Below are positions 16,509-25,078 of a stretch of DNA of 64,000 bases, piece after piece; positions within the stretch are counted from its first letter, which is position 1, and each line of letters opens with the position of its first letter. Position numbers and translations under genes: made by a program. Location: contig NZ_JAIUIE010000005.1 in assembly GCF_020165495.1 (NCBI RefSeq), positions 124,001 through 188,000 of the forward strand, read 5' to 3'. The notes under the pieces were generated by a model, which saw nothing but the letters and a program-made list of their open reading frames with translations, made no database searches and was not told where the DNA came from. The DNA is from Mesorhizobium sp. BR1-1-16. GTDB lineage: Bacteria; Pseudomonadota; Alphaproteobacteria; Rhizobiales; Kaistiaceae.

Positions 16509-17425
16509 GAGCGCGCGCGTTCGACGACCGCCCGGCCGGCGTCGAGCGCGGCGACAGGATCCTGCGCGGCATCGAGTTCGAGCAGCACCGTCGCACTGCC
16601 CGGCGTTGCCAGCATCGCATCGGACCAGCCGTTCCAGTCGACCACGCCGGCACCGAAATCGACCATGAAGCGCTGCTGCTGCGTGAAGATGGTCGCGTCG
16701 ATCACGAGATTCTCGGTGATCGGCCCGACGGCATCCTTCCAATGCGCAAGAATGATGCGCTGGTTGTGGCGCTGCGCCACGCGGATCGGATCGCCGCCGC
16801 CAAGCGTGATGTGGCACGAATCCGGGCAAAGCCCGACATAGCGCGGGTCCGTGAAGGCCATGAAGAGATCGATATCGCGCTCATACCAGAGTGCGCTGTT
16901 CGATTCGGTGTGAACCGCGAGCTTGATTCCCTCGGCCGCGACGGCCTCGCCGATGGCATGGGCGATGGCGGCAGCGTGGCTCATAAAGGCCGCGTCGATG
17001 AAGAGCGGCGGCTTGACGCCGACGGTCCGCCGCATCGGGAGGCCCGTCACGAGGATCGACCCGCCCGCCTCTCCCACAAACGCCGCCCGCCGTTCCGCAT
17101 CGGCAATGATGGCGGAGAGGTCCGCGTTTTCTGTCCAGGAGGGCGCGTCGGCCATGAAGGCGCTGACGACGGCGAGACCGCGGCTTTCGAGCGCGCTGCG
17201 GAACGCCTTGGCGCTGCCGAACCCCTTCAGCACATTGTCGATGCTGGCGGGCCCAAAGGTCAGCTCGATCGCGGTGACGCCTGCCTCCGAAAGGGTGTTC
17301 ATCACCTTGTCCCAGAAGGCATCCGGCTTGGCCGAGGCGAAGGCTTCGAGTTCCTCCATCGTGCCGAGACCCCAGAAGCCCGGGTGGTAGAAGGTGATCA
17401 TGTCGGTCGCGAACAGGGCGGTCAT
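16505..17425 (-). CDS. Sugar phosphate isomerase/epimerase family TIM barrel
   Basis: A 306-residue xylose isomerase-like barrel. Likely metal ligands appear in VTAIELTFGP, LAVHTESNS, LCPDSCHITLGGGD and ILAHWKDA. It may be an epimerase, a dehydratase or a 3-keto-sugar enzyme; family membership does not decide. It overlaps the other TIM-barrel gene downstream and follows the importer 3 permease by about 30 bases, so all are likely one transcript. Confidence 0.85.
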   Translation of the reverse strand: MTALFATDMITFYHPGFWGLGTMEELEAFASAKPDAFWDKVMNTLSEAGVTAIELTFGPASIDNVLKGFGSAKAFRSALESRGLAVVSAFMADAPSWTENADLSAIIADAERRAAFVGEAGGSILVTGLPMRRTVGVKPPLFIDAAFMSHAAAIAHAIGEAVAAEGIKLAVHTESNSALWYERDIDLFMAFTDPRYVGLCPDSCHITLGGGDPIRVAQRHNQRIILAHWKDAVGPITENLVIDATIFTQQQRFMVDFGAGVVDWNGWSDAMLATPGSATVLLELDAAQDPVAALDAGRAVVERARS

Positions 17426-17455
17426 GGAGCGTTTTCCTCTCGGGGGGACTGGGGG

Positions 17456-18289
17456 CTATTTGAGCCCGGTGGCGGCGATGCCGCGAACGAAGTAGCGCTG
17501 CAGGAAGACGAACAGGATCAGCACCGGCAGCAGCACGACGATCGCGCCGGAAAGCAGCAGGCCGTATTCGGTCGATTTCGCGCCCTGTGAGGCGACGGCG
17601 AGACCGACGGGCAGCGTGAAGGTGTCCTGGTTCTGGGCGACGATCAGCGGCCAGAGGAAATAGTTCCAGGAATTGAGGAAGGTGATGATGGCGACGGTGG
17701 CGATCGCCGGCCCGACCAGGGGCAGGAAGATGCTGAAGAAGATGCGGAATTCGCCCGCGCCATCGAGCCGCGCCGCCTCGAGAAGCTCGTTCGGCACCGA
17801 GAGGGCGAACTGGCGCATGATGAAGACGCCGATCGGCATGACGGCGATGGGCAGGACGATGCCGGTCAGCGTGTTCAGGAGGCCCATCTGCACGATGATG
17901 AAGAAGGACGGCACGAAGAGCGCGATATAGGGGATCATCATCGCCGCGATCACGCAGCCGAAAACGAACCGGCTGCCCCTGAACGCGATCTTGGCGAGCG
18001 CATAGCCGGCGAGCGAGCAGAAGAAGACGTTGCAGATGACCGTGAGGCCGGAAACGACGAGCGAATTGCCGAGATAGGTGCCGAACTGCCGGCGCTCGAA
18101 AAGCTCGATGAAATTGCTGAAATCGGTGAAGCTGCGCGGCAGCCAGGCGCCCGGCGCCGCGAGAATCTCCGCCTGCGACTTGAAGGCGCCGAAGAAGACC
18201 CAGGCAAAGGGCAGCAGCATCAGCGCCGCGACCAGAGTGAGCGCCGTATAGAGAAGAGCCGCGCCGCGGACATTGCCCTCGCTGGTCAT
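17456..18289 (-). CDS. ABC sugar permease, MalG-like (importer 3)
   Basis: A 277-residue membrane subunit with six hydrophobic segments and the EAA loop EAARLDGAGEFRIFF. It starts by ATGA overlap with the MalF-like gene (stop 18286) and ends about 30 bases before the isomerase-like gene. It is part of an importer that again lacks an ATPase gene. Confidence 0.9.
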   Translation of the reverse strand: MTSEGNVRGAALLYTALTLVAALMLLPFAWVFFGAFKSQAEILAAPGAWLPRSFTDFSNFIELFERRQFGTYLGNSLVVSGLTVICNVFFCSLAGYALAKIAFRGSRFVFGCVIAAMMIPYIALFVPSFFIIVQMGLLNTLTGIVLPIAVMPIGVFIMRQFALSVPNELLEAARLDGAGEFRIFFSIFLPLVGPAIATVAIITFLNSWNYFLWPLIVAQNQDTFTLPVGLAVASQGAKSTEYGLLLSGAIVVLLPVLILFVFLQRYFVRGIAATGLK

Positions 18290-19188
18290 GAGGCGGTCCT
18301 CAGCATGCGCAGCTGCAGCAGGCCGAGAAGGGCGACGATGACCAGCATCACGTAGGAGCCGGCCATCGCCGCGGCGATGTTGCCATGGCCGAACTGCTCA
18401 TAGACCCAGAGCGCCACCGAGCGCGTCGCGCCGAGCGGGCCGCCCTTGGTGAGGAGGTAGGGCTCGTCGAAGATGTTCATGTAGGAGACCGTCATCAGCA
18501 CCGTCACCAGCAGCGTCGCGGGCTTCAGCAGCGGCAGCGTGATGTGGAGGAAGCGGCGACGCGCCGAGGCACCGTCGATCGCCGCAGCTTCGTAGACATC
18601 GCCGGGAATGCCCTGCAATCCCGCGAGGAACAGCACCATGCAGGTCCCGACATTGCGCCATGTGGTTAGCAAAATGACGGTGGTGATGGCCATGTCCGGG
18701 TTGCCGAGCCAGTTCGGCCCCTGCAGACCGAGTGAGGCCAGGAAAGTGTTCACCGGCCCCCGCAGCGTGAACGCGTATTGCCAGATGACGGCGGCCGCGA
18801 CGATGTTGGTGATCACCGGCAGATAGAACGCCGCGCGATAGGTGGCGCGCAGCCGCTTGATGCCGCTGTTGAGGGCAAGGGCCAGCGCGAGGCCGATCGC
18901 CATGGTCAGCGGCACGCCGATGACGACGAAGATCCCGGTCGTGACCAGCGACTTCAGGAACCCAGCATTGGTGAGGACGCGGGCGAAGGTGGCGAAGAAG
19001 GTGAAATTGACCGAGAGCGGGTGCCGGATATCCGCCACACCGATATCGGTGAAGCTGTAGATGAGCGCGATCAGCGCCGGGATCGCCGTGAACACGAAAA
19101 AGATCACAAGGAAGGGCGCGACGAAGATCCATGCCGTCGCGGATCGCCATCTATTCGACGGGTCGGGCCTGATATCCGCGTGGCTCAA
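18286..19188 (-). CDS. ABC sugar permease, MalF-like (importer 3)
   Basis: A 300-residue membrane subunit. The TTG start at 19188 follows GGAGAC at good spacing. Six membrane segments are visible, beginning ATAWIFVAPFLVIFFVF, with the EAA loop EAAAIDGASARRRF. It lies 110 bases after the binding-protein gene, and an inverted repeat occupies that gap. Confidence 0.9.
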   Translation of the reverse strand: MSHADIRPDPSNRWRSATAWIFVAPFLVIFFVFTAIPALIALIYSFTDIGVADIRHPLSVNFTFFATFARVLTNAGFLKSLVTTGIFVVIGVPLTMAIGLALALALNSGIKRLRATYRAAFYLPVITNIVAAAVIWQYAFTLRGPVNTFLASLGLQGPNWLGNPDMAITTVILLTTWRNVGTCMVLFLAGLQGIPGDVYEAAAIDGASARRRFLHITLPLLKPATLLVTVLMTVSYMNIFDEPYLLTKGGPLGATRSVALWVYEQFGHGNIAAAMAGSYVMLVIVALLGLLQLRMLRTAS

Positions 19189-19202
19189 GGCAAAGTCTCC
19201 AC

Positions 19203-19242
19203 GGGTGAGCGGACGGCGGAAGCGTTCGGCCGGCGCTCACCC
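19203..19242 (-). terminator. Intra-operon hairpin after binding-protein gene 3
   Basis: GGGTGAGCG (19203-19211) and CGCTCACCC (19234-19242) are perfect complements around a 22-base GC-rich loop, between the binding-protein stop and the permease start. As after binding-protein genes 1 and 4, it probably sets the ratio of binding protein to permease. Confidence 0.5.
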
Positions 19243-19298
19243 TCGAACGCAGTTGCTGTGGACCCGCGCCCGGCTTACCCCCGCGCCGGCGAAAACGG

Positions 19299-20561
19299 CT
19301 AGTTGCCGAGGCCAGCCGACTCGGCAAATGACTGGACGTCGTCCAGAACCTGCTTCGCCGATGCCTGGCCGCGCGCGACGAGCTCCATCTGCTGGCCCAG
19401 ATAGGTGCCGACCTGGTTCCAGGTGGGCACCTGGGGGATGTCGACCGCCGTCTGCAGAGCCTGACGCTCGGCGTCCAGCAACGGATTGCCGGCGATTGCC
19501 GGATCATCCCACGCGGCCTTGACGGCCGGCAGGCTGCCAAAGGCCTTGTACCAGGCGACCTGGACGTCCGGCTGCGTCAGGTAGCGCACGAGCTTCCAGG
19601 CGGCATCCGGATTCTTGCCGTCCTTGAGCACGCCGAGGCTGCCCGAACCGAGCGCGGAGAAGCTGCCCGAAGGACCGGCCGGCATCAACGCCGAGGCGAG
19701 CTTTGCGTTGACCCAATCCTGGCCGTTGGCCTGCACCAGCCACTGCTCGAACCAGGGCCCGATATCCTTGCTGGCGATCTCGCCAGAGGTAAACCACGGC
19801 ACCGTGTCGAGGAATTTCGGGCCGTCAGGGGAGGCGAGGCCTTCGGTGAAGAGCGAGCCCCAGAATTCGAGCGCCTTGATATTGGCCTCGGAATTGATGG
19901 TCCACTCCGTCTTGTCGGCGTTGAGGAAACTGCCACCGTTCTGGTGGACGAATTCGTTGAGACCCTGGGCATTGTAGATGTCGTAGCCGACATCGGCGGA
20001 AAAGCCCCAAGTCGCGCCCTGGGTCTTCATCGCCTTGGCGAAGGTCTTCAGCTCGTCCCAGGTCTTCGGCGCGGCGAGGCCGGCCTTGTCCGCCAGATCC
20101 TTGCGATATTGGAAGGTGGTCGCATAGGCGTCCCACGGCACGCCATAAGCGACGCCATCCTTTACATTCGTCTCATAGGCGCTGGCAAAAAAAGCGTCAG
20201 GCTTCACCAGCCCCTCGGGGACCGCCGCGAAAGCGCCCGTCGCCATGAGGCTCGCCTGGCTCTGCGAAAAGAGGCGCACGACATCGGGCACCGTACCGGC
20301 GGCGATGGCGGTCAGCAGCTTGGCGTCGGCCTGGTCCGAGGGGATCTGGGTGATCTGGACCTTGAGATCGGGATTGGCCTTCTCGAAATCGGCGAGGAAG
20401 GCCGGGAGCTTGTCGCCTTCGGCGCCGCCGATCCAGATCTGCAACGTCCCGGTCGCGGGAGCGGTGTCGATCGGCGCGGCGAGCGCACTGCCGGCGAGCA
20501 GGGCCGGAAGCGACGTCACCGCTAGCAAGGCGGCAGAATGGACGATGCGGTCAATGAACAT
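19299..20561 (-). CDS. ABC transporter sugar-binding protein (CUT1 type, importer 3)
   Basis: A 420-residue exported binding protein. The signal peptide ends near LLAGSALAA, followed by the family 1 fold (LQIWIGGAEGDKLPAFLADF, GTVPDVVRLFSQSQ). It is the first gene of a five-gene operon: binding protein, two permeases, two TIM-barrel enzymes. It is divergent from the GMC oxidoreductase, with a 16-bp palindrome about 88 bases upstream that probably binds the LacI protein encoded at 22602. Confidence 0.9.
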   Translation of the reverse strand: MFIDRIVHSAALLAVTSLPALLAGSALAAPIDTAPATGTLQIWIGGAEGDKLPAFLADFEKANPDLKVQITQIPSDQADAKLLTAIAAGTVPDVVRLFSQSQASLMATGAFAAVPEGLVKPDAFFASAYETNVKDGVAYGVPWDAYATTFQYRKDLADKAGLAAPKTWDELKTFAKAMKTQGATWGFSADVGYDIYNAQGLNEFVHQNGGSFLNADKTEWTINSEANIKALEFWGSLFTEGLASPDGPKFLDTVPWFTSGEIASKDIGPWFEQWLVQANGQDWVNAKLASALMPAGPSGSFSALGSGSLGVLKDGKNPDAAWKLVRYLTQPDVQVAWYKAFGSLPAVKAAWDDPAIAGNPLLDAERQALQTAVDIPQVPTWNQVGTYLGQQMELVARGQASAKQVLDDVQSFAESAGLGN

Positions 20562-20648
20562 GGAACCCTCTGTCTGGAAGCCGGGATAGGCATGCAGGTC
20601 AGGTCCTTCGGCCAGCTGATTTTCTTGTTTCCGTGGACCAGATTAGCG

Positions 20649-20664
20649 TGGCAATCGATTGCCA
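20649..20664. promoter_or_regulatory. LacI-type operator candidate, 16-bp perfect palindrome
   Basis: TGGCAATCGATTGCCA is fully self-complementary with a central CG, the usual form of LacI-family operators. It lies between the divergent importer 3 operon and the GMC oxidoreductase gene. The LacI gene at 22602, downstream of the oxidoreductase, is the natural candidate to bind it. Confidence 0.6.
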
Positions 20665-20825
20665 TCCCTACATTGATTGCATATGCTCTTTTTGTACGCA
20701 AGCGGGATTTGTGCCCAAGCCATAGGCGGTAGCGCTTCGGTAAAGCCGCCGTTTCCTGGCCATCCCGTCTCACTCCGCCGGCCGCCCTCGGACGCCGGCA
20801 GCGCATCGGAATGGAGCAAGCCGCG

Positions 20826-22481
20826 ATGGCGGATATCGAATTTGACGCCCTGGTGGTCGGATCGGGAGCAGCCGGAATGTTTGCTGCGCGCGAATTGACT
20901 GCGCAGGGCCTTTCGGTCGTGCAGCTCGAGGCGGGACCGGAAATCCGACCTGCCCATTTCGACGCAACGAAAAATCCGCGCCAGACGGAGATCAATCTTT
21001 GGCAGAGGGCCAAGGCGACGGCGCTCGGGCAGGCCATCCAGGCCCGCGCCGCCTTCTTTGACGGGCGGATGCGCCGCCTCTTCGTCAATGATCGCCGAAA
21101 CCCCTATTCGACGCCGCCGGACGCGCCCTTTCTCTGGATTCGCGGTCGCCAGGCTGGCGGTCGGACCCACACATTCGGCCGCGTGCTGGTGCGTTGGACC
21201 GATGACGACTTCAAGATGCGCAGCCGGACGGGCAAGGGCGTCGACTGGCCGATCGACTACCGCGCTCTGGTGCCCTTCTATGAGGAAGTCGAGCGCGTGC
21301 TGCAGCTCTATGGGCAGGTCGAAGGCGTACCGACCATGCCGGACAGCATCTATGCGCACCGGTCGGAACTGACCGAGGCCGAACGCCTGTTCAAGCAGGC
21401 GGTGGAAACGCGATGGCCGGAGCGCCCCGTCGTCACCTGGCGCTATCTCGGGCCGGAGCCGACGCGCGTGCTGCAGCCGATGCGCGATGCGCTCGCTAGC
21501 GGGCGACTGGTCATCCGCTACGACACCATCGCCAGGAAGATCCTCACCGACGAGAGCGGCACGCGGGCCATCGGGGCCGAGATCATCAACGCGCGCACCG
21601 GCCAGGCCGAGACACTGCGCGCCCGCTCAATCGTCGTCTGCGCCTCGCCGATCGAGAGCATAAGGCTGCTGCTGAACTCAGCGTCATCTAGCCATCCGAA
21701 CGGACTCGCCAACAGTTCGGGGGCCCTTGGTCGCTATTTCATGGACCAGGTACCGATCGTCGCGGCGGGGGTCTTCCCGGCGGCGCGCGGCGCTGCCACG
21801 GCCGACACCGCGCCGGCAGATCCCTTCTACGGCCCATCGGGCGGCATCTTCCTGCCACGCTTCATCGGCGCGGACGGCGTCTCCGGCACCGGCGACTACG
21901 CATTCCAGGGGTCAGTCGGTCGAATTCCGCCTTCAGCCTCGGGCCTGTCGCGGTTCAACTTCTTCGGGTTCAGCACGATGGAGCCGGACGCCGAGAACCG
22001 CATCACCCTCAATCCCGGCCGCAAGGATCGCTGGGGCATCCCGATCCCACATATCCGCTGCAAGATGGGCCCGGTCGATACGGAAACGGCGAAGCGCGCC
22101 ATGGCGGCGCTCGAAGAGACGGCCGAAGGCGCCGGCTGCGAAGTCGAATTCGTCGGCTCGCCGCTCGGACTCAATGAAAAGGGCCGCGGCGCCTATCCGG
22201 ATGCCGACTTGTTCAGCCGCACGGCCTTCCGCGCACTCTTCCGCCGGACGATCGCCATGGGCGCCGCGATCCATGAGAGCGGTGGCGCACGGATGGGCAA
22301 CGCGCGCGCCGACTCAGTCCTCGATGGCTGGAACCGGAGCTGGGACGTTCCCAATCTCCTCGTCACCGACGCCAGCGCCTTCGCCGGCAGCGGTGTGGCT
22401 GGAACGACCCTGACGATCATGGCGATGACCGTTCGCGCCTGCCGAAATCTCGCGGGACAATTGAAGGAAGGAAACCTTTAG
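20826..22481 (+). CDS. GMC-family FAD-dependent sugar oxidoreductase
   Basis: A 551-residue flavoprotein. The FAD motif GSGAAGMFAARELTAQG lies near residues 12-28 with LEAGP after it. A GGRTHTFGR segment (the family usually has GGxS/T-x-x-WGR) and the C-terminal HESGGARMG (His483, catalytic base) and TDASAFAGSG follow. The second catalytic region reads GVAGTTLTI, where relatives commonly have NPTLTI. ATG 20826 has GGAG nine bases ahead; the ATG at 20811 has no site. No signal peptide is present, so it is cytoplasmic. It is similar to sugar or glycoside 3-dehydrogenases. It is divergent from importer 3 with two TIM-barrel enzymes. Confidence 0.87.
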   Translation: MADIEFDALVVGSGAAGMFAARELTAQGLSVVQLEAGPEIRPAHFDATKNPRQTEINLWQRAKATALGQAIQARAAFFDGRMRRLFVNDRRNPYSTPPDAPFLWIRGRQAGGRTHTFGRVLVRWTDDDFKMRSRTGKGVDWPIDYRALVPFYEEVERVLQLYGQVEGVPTMPDSIYAHRSELTEAERLFKQAVETRWPERPVVTWRYLGPEPTRVLQPMRDALASGRLVIRYDTIARKILTDESGTRAIGAEIINARTGQAETLRARSIVVCASPIESIRLLLNSASSSHPNGLANSSGALGRYFMDQVPIVAAGVFPAARGAATADTAPADPFYGPSGGIFLPRFIGADGVSGTGDYAFQGSVGRIPPSASGLSRFNFFGFSTMEPDAENRITLNPGRKDRWGIPIPHIRCKMGPVDTETAKRAMAALEETAEGAGCEVEFVGSPLGLNEKGRGAYPDADLFSRTAFRALFRRTIAMGAAIHESGGARMGNARADSVLDGWNRSWDVPNLLVTDASAFAGSGVAGTTLTIMAMTVRACRNLAGQLKEGNL

Positions 22482-22503
22482 CTGAAGCGGCAAGGGGCTC
22501 GAT

Positions 22504-22525
22504 CGCGTCGCGACCGTGCGACGCG
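22504..22525 (+). terminator. Hairpin after the GMC oxidoreductase gene
   Basis: CGCGTCGC (22504-22511) pairs with GCGACGCG (22518-22525) around a 6-base loop, 22 bases after the stop. There is no T run, so it may be a weak or Rho-assisted terminator. Confidence 0.4.
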
Positions 22526-22553
22526 CCGGCGACGGGGAGAAGCGCTATAGAGT

Positions 22554-22573
22554 CGTGACGATTCGTGACAATT
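22554..22573 (+). repeat. Tandem 10-mer upstream of the LacI gene
   Basis: CGTGACGATT is followed directly by CGTGACAATT. Two copies one helical turn apart, 29 bases before the regulator start, suggest a protein-binding site or promoter element. It is not palindromic, unlike a LacI operator. Confidence 0.4.
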
Positions 22574-22601
22574 CAGCCCTCTAGGGCGCGACGAGAAGCC
22601 G

Positions 22602-23735
22602 ATGCCGAAACAGACGGACAACCGGGCGCCGGGCCCCTCCATCGCCGATGTCGCACGCGAAGCCGGCGTCGCGACATCGACGGTCAGCCGGGCGCTGACC
22701 ATTCCCGGCCGGGTGGCGGAACCGACGCGGCTCAAGGTCGAGGCGGCGGCGCGCAAGCTCGGCTACACGGCCAATCAAACGGCACGCAACCTGCGCGTCG
22801 GCACCTCGCGAACGATCATGATCGTGCTGCCCGAAGAGATTTATACCGGCGCGTCGCAGACCGTCTCAGAAGTGCTGAGGGCGACGGCGCATACCCTTAC
22901 CGCGCGTGGATTCTCTCTGCTCATCGCCAATGTCTCGCGCGCGGCGGAGACCGACGCGCATATTCTGGCGGTCGCACAGGGCGGCACCGTAGCCGGCGTA
23001 CTTCTTATGGCGGCCGATATCCCGGCGGCGAACGGGCGCAGCCTCGCCGATGTGGGACTGCCCATCGTCTCGCTGCATTTCGATCTTTCGGGTGAAGGCA
23101 TCCCGAGCGTCGTCAGCAACGATCGCGACGCCATCATCGAGGGAACGGCAGCGCTGATTGCGCGCGGCCACCGGCGCTTTCTCTATATCCGCGGCCGCCT
23201 CGGCAATTATCACGAGATCGAGCGGCTGGCCGGGGTGCACGCGGCGCTCGGCGCGGCCGGCCTGCCCGACGCAGCGCTGAGGCTGCATCAGGGCGATTTC
23301 GAATTCACCGGCGGCATGGCTGCGGGAGAGGCGTTTCTCGCCATTCCCGCAGCCGAGCGGCCGACCGCTGTCATCTGCGCCAATGACGATACCGCCATCG
23401 GCTTCATCAAGACGGTCATCGATGCCGGCGTCGGCGTGCCGGGCGACGTGTCGGTTCTCGGTTTCGACGGCGCGGCGATCGCGCCCTTCCTGACGCCTTC
23501 ACTGTCGACCATCCAGCAGGATACCGCCGGGCTCGGCCGTCAGGCCGCCGATCTGGTCATGGACAGGGTGCTCGGCGAACCCGTTGAAAGCCGCCTCAGT
23601 CTGGTGGTTCCCTGCACGCTGGTGATGCGGGGCAGCGTCAGTCCAGGGCCTGCCGTCGACGTCGGATCGGGCCATGAGGAGGCGCGCCCACTTGTAGCGA
23701 CGCCCGCGGCCCCTCAGCAACGCGAGACATCGTAG
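22602..23735 (+). CDS. LacI-family transcriptional regulator (importer 3 locus)
   Basis: A 377-residue repressor. The N-terminal LacI helix-turn-helix (IADVAREAGVATSTVSRAL, then the hinge near LGYTANQTARNLR) is followed by a periplasmic-binding-like sensor domain (TAVICANDDTAIGF). A roughly 30-residue tail after LVMRGSV is longer than usual. It lies behind the GMC gene on the same strand and probably regulates that gene and importer 3 through the palindrome at 20649. Confidence 0.9.
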   Translation: MPKQTDNRAPGPSIADVAREAGVATSTVSRALTIPGRVAEPTRLKVEAAARKLGYTANQTARNLRVGTSRTIMIVLPEEIYTGASQTVSEVLRATAHTLTARGFSLLIANVSRAAETDAHILAVAQGGTVAGVLLMAADIPAANGRSLADVGLPIVSLHFDLSGEGIPSVVSNDRDAIIEGTAALIARGHRRFLYIRGRLGNYHEIERLAGVHAALGAAGLPDAALRLHQGDFEFTGGMAAGEAFLAIPAAERPTAVICANDDTAIGFIKTVIDAGVGVPGDVSVLGFDGAAIAPFLTPSLSTIQQDTAGLGRQAADLVMDRVLGEPVESRLSLVVPCTLVMRGSVSPGPAVDVGSGHEEARPLVATPAAPQQRETS

Positions 23736-23763
23736 CTGGAAGGCAACCGCCGGCGCCCGCTTC

Positions 23764-24771
23764 TCACACACGCAGATCGGCGCAGGACTCGCCGAGGATA
23801 ATCTTCGGCGGCAAGATCATGCGCCGCGGCGGGATCGCGGCCTGATCACGGCTCTCGATGCGTTCGAGCAGCCATTTGATCGCGACCGCCGCGAGCTCGT
23901 GCAGAGGCTGGATCGCAAAAGTCAGACGCGGCTTGACCAAACCCATCCACGGCACGTCGTCGATGGTTGTCAGCGAAATGTCCTGCGGACAGCGGAAGCC
24001 GAGATCGATCATCGCCTGCAGCGCGCCGAGCGCCATGACATTGTTCGACGCGAGGATCGCCGTCGGGCGCTTCGGCCCGGTCAAGAGCCGCGTGGTTTCA
24101 CGATAGGCGACGTCGCCCTCGTAATTCGCGATCAGCATCAGATCCTCGTCGATCGGCAGGCCGGCTTGATGCATCGCCGCAACGAAGCCCTCGCGGCGAC
24201 GCTCCGTCGTCCAAAGTCCCGGCTGGCCGCCGATGAAACAGATCTGCCGATGGCCGAGACGCAGCATGTATTCGGTCAACATCCGGGCGGCGAGTTCATT
24301 GTCGGTGCCGACATAGTCACGCTCAAGGCCCGGGACGAACTGGTCGAAGGTGACGAGCGGCACGTCGATGGCTTCCAGATAGGCGCGATATTCGGGGCCT
24401 GTTCCTTGCGGGTTTATCAGCATGCCGGCGACGCGCTGCGCCTTCAGAAGCTCCAGAACGGTCTGCTCCCGCGCGACTCCATGCGTGTTGGAGACGATGA
24501 TCGCCCGGTTGGCGGCAAGCGCGTGTTTCTCGATGACCGTCAGCCAGTTGCCGAAGAATGGATTGGTGATGTCGCCTGGGACCAGCGCGATCAGGCGGCT
24601 GCGGCCGCTCTTCAGGCTCTGCGCCAGCAGGTTGGGGGAATAGCCAACCGCGCGCGCTGCATCGGTGATACGGCGCTTCGTCTCGTCACTGACCCTCCCC
24701 TCGTTGAAGGCGGCGGAAACGGTCGAAATTGAAACGCCGGCTCGTTTCGCCACATCACGGATGGTCGCCAT
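23764..24771 (-). CDS. LacI-family transcriptional regulator (fucoside locus)
   Basis: A 335-residue LacI repressor. The helix-turn-helix is ATIRDVAKRAGVSISTVSAAF, the hinge region PNLLAQSLKSG, and the sensor domain includes ICFIGGQPG and TAILASNNVMALG. It converges with the other LacI gene and is divergent from the GH29 fucosidase gene. Two CGAACCGTTTCG-type operators lie in the shared upstream region, one 16 bases from its own start, which indicates autoregulation and control of the fucosidase-importer genes. Confidence 0.9.
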   Translation of the reverse strand: MATIRDVAKRAGVSISTVSAAFNEGRVSDETKRRITDAARAVGYSPNLLAQSLKSGRSRLIALVPGDITNPFFGNWLTVIEKHALAANRAIIVSNTHGVAREQTVLELLKAQRVAGMLINPQGTGPEYRAYLEAIDVPLVTFDQFVPGLERDYVGTDNELAARMLTEYMLRLGHRQICFIGGQPGLWTTERRREGFVAAMHQAGLPIDEDLMLIANYEGDVAYRETTRLLTGPKRPTAILASNNVMALGALQAMIDLGFRCPQDISLTTIDDVPWMGLVKPRLTFAIQPLHELAAVAIKWLLERIESRDQAAIPPRRMILPPKIILGESCADLRV

Positions 24772-24786
24772 CTTGTCCCTTCGGTT

Positions 24787-24798
24787 CGAACCGTTTCG
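24787..24798. promoter_or_regulatory. LacI-type operator candidate, copy 1
   Basis: CGAACCGTTTCG is a pseudo-palindrome with a central CG. Its exact reverse complement occurs at 24953-24964. The two lie in the divergent region between the LacI gene and the GH29 gene, 166 bases apart, which would allow repression with DNA looping. Confidence 0.55.
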
Positions 24799-24952
24799 AT
24801 CGACGTTTTGCCAGTGTTCCAGAGACTAGTCCATGCCGGCACCGCACACAAAATGCTACTGTTTGTGCTGCATTGCGAAGAGATACGAGGTTCGCCGCGC
24901 TGCATTTTCGGGGATTGCCAAAGCTCGGCATTGGATGCTTAGTTCAGTTTGT

Positions 24953-24964
24953 CGAAACGGTTCG
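24953..24964. promoter_or_regulatory. LacI-type operator candidate, copy 2
   Basis: CGAAACGGTTCG is the exact reverse complement of the site at 24787. It lies about 115 bases ahead of the fucosidase start and is probably the operator of that promoter. No other gene is supported between 24772 and 25078; the fucosidase frame is open upstream of 25079, but that part is non-coding in character. Confidence 0.55.
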
Positions 24965-25078
24965 GCAACCACCGTTCGATGGACCGCCCCTGCGAAGGGC
25001 CGGTTCGGGAGGGTTTGGCTGCCGTCTTTGCGGCCCAGAATTCGGGGCCGGCCGACGGCTGCGTTGGAGGATGAGACG

